From Patescibacteria group bacterium (lineage in GTDB: Bacteria; Patescibacteriota; Minisyncoccia; Moranbacterales; JAKLHP01), in assembly GCA_022710085.1 (NCBI GenBank), contig JAKLHP010000043.1, positions 1 through 7,011 of the forward strand: a stretch of 7,011 nucleotides of DNA, read 5' to 3'. Both the position numbers and the translations under genes were made by a program. The notes beneath the pieces were generated by a model. That model was not told where the DNA came from. It did no database searches and was given only the letters and a program-made list of their open reading frames with translations. This document shows positions 1 to 4,580 of the stretch, in pieces. Numbering within the stretch: the stretch's first letter is position 1; every line of letters starts with the position of its first letter.

Positions 1-1
1 A

Positions 2-355
2 AAAGCATATCAAGATAAACGGTGGAAAAATACTTGGATCAGAAACATAGATGTGACCAACACAAATCCAAATATATTAAAATCTTTTCTGATGTTTTTA
101 AGAAAAGACATTGGTATTGATGAAAAACGGCTCAAAGCTCAATTGCAGATACATCAAGGAGACAATAAGGAAAAAATGAAAAACTATTGGTCAAAAACAT
201 TGGATATTCCAAAAGAAAGATTTACAAAAACAATAGTCAGACCCAAGGGAAATAAAATTGGGAAAAGCATAGGAACTTGCAAAGTAAGATATACCGACAA
301 AGCTGTTTATTTAAAGTTAGAATCACTTCTGCTTGGCATGTTAAAAGAAATTTAA
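2..355 (+). CDS. 3' part of an unknown protein; C-terminal domain resembling a Patescibacteria HTH / LAGLIDADG-like family
   Basis: The reading frame is open from the left edge to the TAA at 353-355, so the gene is truncated at its 5' end. About 117 residues are visible. A GTG at 53 is possible as a start, but the frame continues upstream with similar composition (AYQDKRWKNTWIRNID), so 53 is probably internal. The visible part reads as helix-loop-helix with landmarks NPNILKSFLMFLRK, KMKNYWSKTLDIPKERF and GTCKVRYTDKAVYLKLESLL. From memory this order (a 'fLR' helix, 'YWSK.tgIP...F' and 'GtC.vRy.d') matches the C-terminal half of small Patescibacteria proteins that carry an N-terminal helix-turn-helix and are related to LAGLIDADG-type DNA-binding domains. 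That assignment is recollection, not search, and the N-terminal domain cannot be seen here. The stop lies 5 nt before tRNA-Pro, so the two may be co-transcribed. Confidence 0.6.
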   Translation, partial: KAYQDKRWKNTWIRNIDVTNTNPNILKSFLMFLRKDIGIDEKRLKAQLQIHQGDNKEKMKNYWSKTLDIPKERFTKTIVRPKGNKIGKSIGTCKVRYTDKAVYLKLESLLLGMLKEI

Positions 356-360
356 ATAAC

Positions 361-431
361 CGGAGCGTAGTATAGTGGCAGTACGCGTGGTTTGGGACCA
401 TGTAGTCCGAGTTCGATTCTCGGCGCTCCGA
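361..431 (+). tRNA. tRNA-Pro (anticodon TGG)
   Basis: A full cloverleaf can be folded. The acceptor stem is 361-367 with 424-430 (7 perfect pairs, C1-G72) and the discriminator is A at 431. The D stem is GTA/TAC at 370-372 with 382-384. The anticodon stem is 386-390 with 398-402 (one G-T pair), and the loop TTTGGGA at 391-397 has anticodon TGG at 393-395. The T arm CCGAG/CTCGG is at 407-411 with 419-423, with loop TTCGATT. C1-G72 and A73 are the usual bacterial tRNA-Pro identity elements. CCA is not encoded. A terminator follows within 10 nt. Confidence 0.97.
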
Positions 432-440
432 AATCAAGCC

Positions 441-475
441 AAAAAACAGGACAACTTTGTCCTGTTTTTTGTTTT
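441..475 (+). terminator. intrinsic terminator after tRNA-Pro (bidirectional in form)
   Basis: Bases 441-453 pair perfectly with 458-470 (13 bp, core ACAGGACA/TGTCCTGT) around the loop ACTT at 454-457. The downstream arm ends in six T and is followed by GTTTTATT. The A-run on the 5' side gives the same form on the opposite strand. It would end the tRNA-Pro transcript and isolate the island to its right. Confidence 0.92.
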
Positions 476-717
476 ATTAATAATTTTATTATGATGTTTT
501 TCTTTACGGAATTTGAATGACACAAATTTTCACTCCGTTCGCTGAAATTCCATAGTGCTCTTTTGAAAGTAAGAACAAAATTTCAAGCTCACTACGCTCA
601 ATTTTTACGTTAGGCAAATTGGTGCGGGAAATCGGAGAAAAAAGTAGTTAGTGGAATAAAAATATAATATTATTTTTTAAAATTTGTTTTATTTAAGCCT
701 AAAAATAGCATTTCCAT
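476..717. other. gene-free AT-rich stretch with two short related GC-rich motifs
   Basis: I find no credible gene from the terminator to the unit A promoter. Two related motifs occur. One lies around 529-546 (CACTCCGTTCGCTGAA) and the other is GCTCACTACGCTC at 587-599. They are of the kind that reads 'GAGCG..NGAG(T/C)G' on the - strand and is often scattered in intergenic regions. GCTGAAATT at 541-549 and AATTTCAAGC at 579-588 form an imperfect inverted repeat (one extra base) across about 30 nt. The right end (661-717) is very AT-rich and includes TTATTTAA at 689-696. The same box lies at the same distance from the -35 in unit B, so this part may act as an upstream promoter element. Confidence 0.5.
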
Positions 718-746
718 TTGACATTTTCACAAAAATGCGATATAAT
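718..746 (+). promoter_or_regulatory. sigma-70 type consensus promoter of unit A
   Basis: TTGACA at 718-723 and TATAAT at 741-746 are perfect consensus hexamers 17 bp apart (spacer TTTTCACAAAAATGCGA). Transcription should start near 752-753. The promoter of unit B has the same hexamers and a spacer that differs at a single base, so sequence between the hexamers is also conserved. This suggests a shared regulator or recent common origin. Confidence 0.93.
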
Positions 747-751
747 GTAAT

Positions 752-771
752 GTTGACCTTTAAGGTTGACC
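752..771 (+). repeat. pair of 7-bp direct repeats at the predicted +1 of unit A
   Basis: GTTGACC occurs at 752-758 and again at 765-771, separated by 6 nt (period 13). The first copy begins 6 nt after the last base of the -10, at or next to the predicted transcription start. Unit B has two GTTAATC copies at exactly the same place with the same spacing. Possible roles are a tandem operator for a dimeric repressor or a site in the 5' end of the mRNA; the sequence does not decide. Confidence 0.75.
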
Positions 772-773
772 CG

Positions 774-805
774 AAGGACTCGTTAGAAGCCCTTTTGGGC
801 TCCTT
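774..805 (+). promoter_or_regulatory. possible leader hairpin of unit A mRNA
   Basis: AGCCC at 788-792 pairs with GGGCT at 797-801 around a TTTT loop, and AAGGA at 774-778 could pair with TCCTT at 801-805 as a competing or partly stacked outer stem. No T-run follows, so it is not an obvious terminator. It lies in the roughly 97-nt leader between the start site and the first gene. Confidence 0.35.
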
Positions 806-849
806 AAAAATAAAATATCAAAGATGTCAAAATATATTGGAGGTGCAGT

Positions 850-1560
850 ATGAAGGTTGGGAGAATGACGGAAATGTTGCAGTGGATGCTTACCTTTGCC
901 AATACGGCAAAGGATGTCGCCGATTGGGCGATGAAAGGATACGAAAAGGTCCCGGAGTCGATCAAGCAAAGACTTCCTGGCTTTCTGGGTCTGTCTCTCG
1001 ATGACGAGAGAATTTTCAACGGAGTAATGAGCCAACTGGAAGCAAAGAAGCAGGTTATCATTATGAAATTTTTGCACGATAAGTGCAAAGATTTCGAAAG
1101 AAACCGCTTCATCAACATTGTGGCCGGTATGGAAGTGGTTGCTGGATCCCCTCGCGAGGTGGAAAAGAAATGGAACAAGTCCACCGGAAAATTCGACGAG
1201 AGGGTCAAGGAGGGGAAAAAGGAAAAGGACAGAAGGTTTGATTTTCTTGATAAATTCGCCGATGTGATAATCGACGAATTTAAAGAGAATCTTGACCTGG
1301 CTTACGAATTTTGCGTGGGCGGCCGGATGATTATCCCGGACCCGATTCACCAAAGAGTTCTCCGGAATTTTTCGGAGAGCATCGGATGGTTCAAGAAGGT
1401 CGTTCTCGCTCCTTTCGGAGCGGTTTCTGTCGAAGACCTGATTCAGAAAGCGAAGCAAAAGCTTTCTGAAAACTCGGAAGACCTAAATTCCTCCGTGCAG
1501 TCTTTTGAAGACAGGGCGAGAGGATTCTACGAAAGATCGAAATCAAGGAGGAGATCATGA
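850..1560 (+). CDS. unknown soluble charged protein, first gene of unit A
   Basis: This is a protein of 236 residues whose family I do not recognise. The start is well set: GGAGG at 839-843 lies 6 nt before the ATG. It has no signal peptide and no convincing membrane segment, and is rich in Lys, Glu, Asp and Arg with mostly helical character. Landmarks are RLPGFLGLSLDDERIF (41-56), an FERNRFINIVAG segment (82-93), a strongly charged stretch (103-129), FLDKFADVIIDEFKE (132-146), CVGGRM (155-160), and a charged tail ending in SKSRRRS. The stop overlaps the start of the next gene (ATGA at 1557-1560), so the two are translationally coupled. A partial resemblance to the gene at 3008 (RL..GL..DE.IF, then F..IVA) suggests distant paralogy. 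Base composition is more GC-rich than the flanks. It probably works with the membrane protein encoded next; what it does is unknown. Confidence 0.88.
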   Translation: MKVGRMTEMLQWMLTFANTAKDVADWAMKGYEKVPESIKQRLPGFLGLSLDDERIFNGVMSQLEAKKQVIIMKFLHDKCKDFERNRFINIVAGMEVVAGSPREVEKKWNKSTGKFDERVKEGKKEKDRRFDFLDKFADVIIDEFKENLDLAYEFCVGGRMIIPDPIHQRVLRNFSESIGWFKKVVLAPFGAVSVEDLIQKAKQKLSENSEDLNSSVQSFEDRARGFYERSKSRRRS

Positions 1561-2711
1561 TAATAGCGATACTGTTATCTTTAGTAATAGCTGGCTTAAT
1601 CTGCTTCTCGGTTGGTTTTAGAACGAGAATCGCAGGATTGCTACGAGGCGCCGGCTTTTACGTTGCGGGCGCATGGAATATTGTTTGGCCCGTAATAAGA
1701 AGGACGGCCATCGTTGCTGTCATTATCGGTGGCTCCGGATGGTTCCTGCTTGTCGTCCTGATGGCGGCAATCGGGCTTTACGCCAGCTCCTTCTGGAGCG
1801 CGGTAATAATCAGCCTGTTGTTCCCGATCTGGTTCGCGGCTTTCATTATGCCACCGATTCTCAATCGGGTCTGGTTCGTCGGTCCGATATTCAGGATCGT
1901 GAGATTAGTTTTCTCTCCAATCTTGATAGTCGCCCTCTTTTTCCTGCTTGTCGGAATATGGTCTCCTGCCATAAAAGGCAGCTGGGATCGCTGGTCAGAA
2001 AACAAGAAGCAAGAGGTGGCGAATTCTTTTGACAAGAGTTCGCTGAAGTCCGAGCCGGAAATGGGAGATTTTGCAAGAGTTACTGCGGACTCCCAGGTGT
2101 ATAACCAGGCCGGTCACCCCAGGTTCTCTGTCCAGAAAGGAACGGTCGTAAAGATGACCGATCACCGGGGAAAAAGATCAAGTGCCAACTCGGAGGGTAT
2201 GGTGAAAGTCATGCTCCCCAATCGGTACGGGGACTACCAGCTTGGAAACGAGGGTTGGATCCCGACCAGGAAACTGGATTGGGATTGGCAGGCGAAAACT
2301 GATTCGCCTCCGACTCTGAAAGAAAAAGCGAAAGTGGAGGAGAAACTTACCCCCCTTCCCGCAACCGTAAAGTTGACCGGAGATAGAAGATGGCCGGTCG
2401 AGGTGAATATTCCTTCAGGGAATTACTGTGTAACTTGCTGGGGATCGGTAAACCGCGAGTTTACAAACAAATCAGTAGCTATTCCTCCAGAAGGAATAAA
2501 TCCTTGGCCAGAAATGGCAAAGAATCAGATGGTTTTTCCTCATGCCGAAAGGTATGGGGAGGTGTTGGCCGAGCTTCCTGACGGAAAAGTTGTTGTTGTC
2601 GGGAAGCAGGGAAAAATTGAAGGCGGCGGGAAAATTAGATTTACCCAAAACCTTTCATACTTTTTCTCTGGTAACACCGGAGAAGTGAGTTGCAGGATTG
2701 AGCGGACATGA
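1557..2711 (+). CDS. membrane-anchored protein: about four TM helices, SH3-like domain, C-terminal LecA/PA-IL-like lectin domain
   Basis: This is a protein of 384 residues. The ATG at 1557 overlaps the previous stop by 4 nt, with GGAGG at 1547-1551. Residues 2-20, about 50-75, 78-101 and 112-135 are hydrophobic, giving about four membrane helices. Residues 172-242 (ARVTADSQVYNQAG..., GTVVKMTDHRG, GMVKVMLP, NEGWIPTRKLDW) have the spacing of a bacterial SH3-like domain. A charged, proline-containing linker follows (243-268). Residues 269-383 follow the pattern of PA-IL/LecA-type sugar-binding domains: a W before 'VEVNIPSGNY', then 'IPPEGINPWP', 'YGEVLAELPDGK', 'VVVGKQGKI', and a final 'SGNTGEVSCRIE' in the place of the 'NSG...V.I' end. 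The Ca/sugar ligand 'ND' is replaced by QN, so binding may be altered. I infer that the C-terminal part faces outward and contacts envelope glycans. GC content is high for the window (37 of 60 bases at 1741-1800). Confidence 0.88.
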   Translation: MIIAILLSLVIAGLICFSVGFRTRIAGLLRGAGFYVAGAWNIVWPVIRRTAIVAVIIGGSGWFLLVVLMAAIGLYASSFWSAVIISLLFPIWFAAFIMPPILNRVWFVGPIFRIVRLVFSPILIVALFFLLVGIWSPAIKGSWDRWSENKKQEVANSFDKSSLKSEPEMGDFARVTADSQVYNQAGHPRFSVQKGTVVKMTDHRGKRSSANSEGMVKVMLPNRYGDYQLGNEGWIPTRKLDWDWQAKTDSPPTLKEKAKVEEKLTPLPATVKLTGDRRWPVEVNIPSGNYCVTCWGSVNREFTNKSVAIPPEGINPWPEMAKNQMVFPHAERYGEVLAELPDGKVVVVGKQGKIEGGGKIRFTQNLSYFFSGNTGEVSCRIERT

Positions 2712-2726
2712 GACACTTCCGCTCAA
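2698..2726 (+). other. hairpin across the stop codon of the membrane protein gene
   Basis: TTGAGCGGA at 2698-2706 pairs perfectly with TCCGCTCAA at 2718-2726 (9 bp). The 11-nt loop contains the TGA stop at 2709-2711. No T-run follows directly, and the terminator hairpin begins 3 nt later. It may stabilise the 3' end of the mRNA or affect release of ribosomes. Confidence 0.6.
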
Positions 2727-2728
2727 AC

Positions 2729-2779
2729 AAAAAGACGGTAAGCAAAACATTGCGAACCGTCTTTTAAATTTGGTAAAAG
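2729..2779 (+). terminator. terminator of unit A; first copy of a 51-bp direct repeat
   Basis: AAAAGACGGT at 2730-2739 pairs with ACCGTCTTTT at 2756-2765 (10 bp). Inside, GCAA and TTGC form a further 4-bp stem around AACA, with an AA/GA internal loop. The arm ends in TTTT followed by AAATTTGG. The whole 51 bp, including the 14 bases after the hairpin, recurs without change at 3768-3818. The A-run/T-run symmetry lets it work on both strands. Confidence 0.88.
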
Positions 2780-2890
2780 TATTTTGTTGTGTTTGTATTG
2801 AAGGTTTGAAATTATAAATTTCCTGCATAATTAAGTCGGAATCTTTATATATTTTTTTAACTTATTTAAATCTGAAGACGAAGATTATAC
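2780..2890. other. AT-rich spacer upstream of the unit B promoter
   Basis: I see no gene here; together with the promoter and leader, 2712-3007 is gene-free. The stretch at 2845-2869 is almost pure A/T. It contains TTATTTAA at 2862-2869, which lies exactly 21 bp before the -35, as in unit A, so it may be an upstream promoter element. Confidence 0.5.
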
Positions 2891-2919
2891 TTGACATTTT
2901 CACAATAATGCGATATAAT
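2891..2919 (+). promoter_or_regulatory. sigma-70 type consensus promoter of unit B
   Basis: TTGACA at 2891-2896 and TATAAT at 2914-2919 are separated by 17 bp (TTTTCACAATAATGCGA). Over the 29 bases it differs from the unit A promoter at one spacer base only. The predicted start is near 2925-2926, leaving an 82-nt leader before the gene at 3008. Confidence 0.93.
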
Positions 2920-2924
2920 AACAA

Positions 2925-2944
2925 GTTAATCATTGTGGTTAATC
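2925..2944 (+). repeat. pair of 7-bp direct repeats at the predicted +1 of unit B
   Basis: GTTAATC occurs at 2925-2931 and 2938-2944 with a 6-nt spacer. The position relative to the -10 and the 13-bp period are the same as in unit A. Compared with GTTGACC of unit A, positions 4 and 6 of the 7-mer are changed in both copies. Confidence 0.75.
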
Positions 2945-3007
2945 TAAAGCACTTAGAACAAGGTCCGGAAAAGATCTTTGACAACAAAAAAATAATGGAG
3001 GTGTTGC

Positions 3008-3730
3008 ATGATTTTTAGGGGATTTGAGAAGTTTGCAGGAGGAGCAATGGGTAAATATACGTTCCTCATGCTTATCAACTGGATTTTTAATTTTTTAAAG
3101 GGTAATATTGTTTCGCATCCGATTGTTGAGAAATTTAAAATATCAACTCTGGAAAAAAGATTAAAATTCAGAGGACTTGAAGACGAAAGTATCTTCGCCT
3201 GGATTTTTGCCAAGGCTGATTTTGGACCTGGTGGTTCAGGGAAGAAGCTTCTTTTTCGGGAGGCTTGCAATGAAATCGAATCCGAGGATAGGGTTAAGGG
3301 TACCCGGAATATGAAAAATTTCCGGATGATCGTTGCTCTCGATGCTCTTGGTCGCGGGGTTGTTAAATCTTATGACAACGAGGGGAATGTTGTAGAAGCA
3401 GAGTACGATCTGAATTACAAACAACCTGGGATTACGATTCTCGAGGGTCTTGCGAGTTTTTGCAGAACCAAAGAGGATTGGAAAGCTTCGATCATGATGG
3501 TCGGGGCGATGCAGGAAGCGCCATTCGGTAACCTTAACGAATTCGAGGTATGGGCAAGAGAAAAAGCTTGGCCTGCGTTTAAAAATGCAATGGCAATTTT
3601 TTCTTCTAATATCTCAGATTTTTTCCTGCAGCTGGAAACTTATGCAGCGGGAGCAGGGATTCTCTCTGAAAAGAGAGCGGAAGAATATGAGAAACTTCCA
3701 TGGTGGAAGAGATACTTATTAAATTACTAG
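3008..3730 (+). CDS. unknown protein, only gene of unit B; possible distant paralogue of the unit A lead protein
   Basis: This is a protein of 240 residues whose family I do not recognise. The ATG at 3008 has GGAGG at 2997-3001 with the same 6-nt spacing as the unit A gene. A second in-frame ATG at 3047 (Met14) has its own GGAGG at 3038-3042, only 4 nt away, so a shorter form starting MGKYTF is possible. Residues 17-31 are hydrophobic (a YTFLMLINWIFNFLKG segment), which could be a membrane-associated or buried helix. Further landmarks are RLKFRGLEDESIF (51-63), FGPGGSGKK (72-80), FRMIVALDALGRG (105-117), ILEGLASFCRTKEDW (144-158), and an aromatic C-terminus (PWWKRYLLNY). FGPGGSGKK is short of a real P-loop, since the preceding strand and the Ser/Thr after GK are missing, so I do not call an ATPase. 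The RL..GL..DE.IF and F..IVA positions resemble the gene at 850. Confidence 0.85.
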   Translation: MIFRGFEKFAGGAMGKYTFLMLINWIFNFLKGNIVSHPIVEKFKISTLEKRLKFRGLEDESIFAWIFAKADFGPGGSGKKLLFREACNEIESEDRVKGTRNMKNFRMIVALDALGRGVVKSYDNEGNVVEAEYDLNYKQPGITILEGLASFCRTKEDWKASIMMVGAMQEAPFGNLNEFEVWAREKAWPAFKNAMAIFSSNISDFFLQLETYAAGAGILSEKRAEEYEKLPWWKRYLLNY

Positions 3731-3735
3731 TAGGT

Positions 3736-3754
3736 TATCTCCTAGAGATATTTT
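3736..3754 (+). terminator. small hairpin plus TTTT just after the unit B gene (weak)
   Basis: TATCTC at 3736-3741 pairs with GAGATA at 3745-3750 around a CTA loop and is followed by TTTT. It lies 6 nt after the stop codon, ahead of the much stronger terminator at 3768. It may be a weak first terminator or a 3'-end stabilising stem, comparable in place to the stem at 2698-2726 in unit A. Confidence 0.35.
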
Positions 3755-3767
3755 CTATGAAGAAATA

Positions 3768-3818
3768 AAAAAGACGGTAAGCAAAACATTGCGAACCGTC
3801 TTTTAAATTTGGTAAAAG
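3768..3818. terminator. shared terminator of unit B and tRNA-Ser; second copy of the 51-bp repeat
   Basis: This stretch is identical to 2729-2779. The hairpin arms are 3769-3778 and 3795-3804. On the + strand it ends unit B with TTTT. On the - strand the same hairpin ends in six T and lies directly downstream of tRNA-Ser, so it serves both convergent transcripts. The last repeated base (3818) touches the tRNA discriminator base at 3819. Confidence 0.88.
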
Positions 3819-3904
3819 CGGAAGAGGTGAGATTCGAACTCACGATACCTTTTGGGTATACTGCTTTTCGAGAGCAGCGCCTTCAACCACTCGGCCACTC
3901 TTCC
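3819..3904 (-). tRNA. tRNA-Ser (anticodon CGA)
   Basis: On the - strand the acceptor GGAAGAG pairs with CTCTTCC (7 bp) and the discriminator is G at 3819, the base expected for serine. The anticodon stem is CTGCT/AGCAG with loop CTCGAAA, giving anticodon CGA for UCG codons. The long variable arm (about 16 nt, TATACC/GGTATC around AAAA) is the class II mark of tRNA-Ser. The T arm is GTGAG/CTCAC with loop TTCGAAT. CCA is not encoded. It is the only - strand gene in the window. Confidence 0.97.
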
Positions 3905-3910
3905 ATTTTT

Positions 3911-3941
3911 ATAGTATCCAGGATTTTCTACAAATTATCAA
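3911..3941 (-). promoter_or_regulatory. possible promoter of tRNA-Ser
   Basis: On the - strand TTGATA (3941-3936) and TACTAT (3916-3911) are separated by 19 bp, wider than ideal. The predicted start is at 3904-3905, at or one base before the mature 5' end, which would leave almost no leader for processing. Other AT-rich -10 choices exist in the same stretch. Confidence 0.35.
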
Positions 3942-3996
3942 GCCTGCCTTGCGAAACAACCGGCAAATCAGATGTTTATTTTGCAGAATAAACTTT

Positions 3997-4025
3997 TTGT
4001 ATTATTTGCCTTTTTGTTGTAAAAT
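3997..4025 (+). promoter_or_regulatory. probable promoter of the methyltransferase gene, giving a leaderless mRNA
   Basis: TTGTAT at 3997-4002 and TAAAAT at 4020-4025 are 17 bp apart. The -10 ends immediately before the first ATG (4026), so transcription should begin near 4031-4033. The second ATG, at 4032, would then be the very 5' end of the mRNA. Confidence 0.6.
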
Positions 4026-4565
4026 ATGAATATGAATTCAAATTTTCTCGATCCAAAAGATATTTTGAAACAGCTGAATATTTTACCAGGAAGCGTTGTG
4101 GCGGATTTTGGATGCGGAAGCGGATTTTTTTCTCTGGCTTTTGCTGAAGCTGTCGGAGAAGAAGGAAAAATAAATTCGCTTGATATTCTTCCTTCAGCTT
4201 TAGAATCAGTAGAAAGTAAAGCCAAACTTCAGGGGCTTGGCAATATTTTTCCCCAAAGAGCAAATCTTGAAAAAAGCGGAGGATCGAAACTTCCCGACAA
4301 CAGTACCGACTGGGTTGTTGTCAAAGATATGCTTTTTCAGAACAAAAACAAAGATATCATCCTCAAAGAAGCTTATCGAATCTTGAAAAGTGGAGGAAAA
4401 GTGCTTCTTGTGGAATGGAATGACAAGGAATTGCCGATCGGTCCTGAAAAGAACATTAGGATTTCCGAACAAGAGCTAAGGAGGATCGCAGAAAGCCAGG
4501 GGTTTGAAATGGAGAAAGAGCTTGAAGCTGGCAATTTTCATTACGGGGCGGTGTATAAAAAATAA
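4026..4565 (+). CDS. class I SAM-dependent methyltransferase (UbiE/Methyltransf_11-like), substrate unknown
   Basis: This is a protein of 179 residues from the first ATG, or 177 from the ATG at 4032, which I prefer because the promoter -10 abuts 4026 and no Shine-Dalgarno is present. It has a Rossmann-type SAM-binding fold. Motif I is VVADFGCGSGFF (24-35, with D27, G29, G31 and G33). The acidic residue ending strand 2 is D53 in NSLDILP, probably contacting the SAM ribose. Motif IV is the LPDNSTDWVVVKDML region (89-103). The post-motif strand is YRILKSGGKVLLVEW (117-131). The C-terminus FHYGAVYKK closes the sheet. Length is that of a minimal methyltransferase domain with no extra substrate domain. 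It would be cytosolic and the methyl acceptor cannot be told from sequence. The solute-binding lipoprotein gene begins 15 nt after its stop, so an operon is likely, but a functional link is not obvious. Confidence 0.88.
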   Translation: MNMNSNFLDPKDILKQLNILPGSVVADFGCGSGFFSLAFAEAVGEEGKINSLDILPSALESVESKAKLQGLGNIFPQRANLEKSGGSKLPDNSTDWVVVKDMLFQNKNKDIILKEAYRILKSGGKVLLVEWNDKELPIGPEKNIRISEQELRRIAESQGFEMEKELEAGNFHYGAVYKK

Positions 4566-4580
4566 AAAAGAGCAAGAATT

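Noticed and set aside
237..437. 66-residue - strand frame over tRNA-Pro
   Set aside because: It covers the tRNA on the wrong strand and has no signals of its own.
752..830. Type III toxin-antitoxin (repeat RNA ahead of a toxin gene)
   Set aside because: Only two 7-bp repeats with 13-bp period, no terminator between repeats and gene, and neither lead protein resembles a ToxN-type nuclease.
684..1004. 106-residue + strand frame across the unit A promoter and gene start
   Set aside because: It starts before the promoter, has no ribosome site and overlaps the well-supported gene at 850 in another frame.
760..1458. 232-residue - strand frame opposite the unit A lead gene
   Set aside because: It is antisense to a gene with strong ribosome site and coupling to the next gene; no promoter or ribosome site was seen, and long antisense frames are common opposite charged, GC-richer genes.
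3220..3250. P-loop ATPase in the unit B protein (FGPGGSGKK)
   Set aside because: No Ser/Thr directly follows GK, there is no hydrophobic strand before it, and no Walker B site.
2729..3818. Integron-like cassette with attC sites
   Set aside because: The 51-bp repeats fold as plain bidirectional terminators with no recognisable R'/R'' core sites, and no integrase gene is present in the window.
3809..3991. 60-residue + strand frame over tRNA-Ser
   Set aside because: It consists largely of the complement of the tRNA gene.
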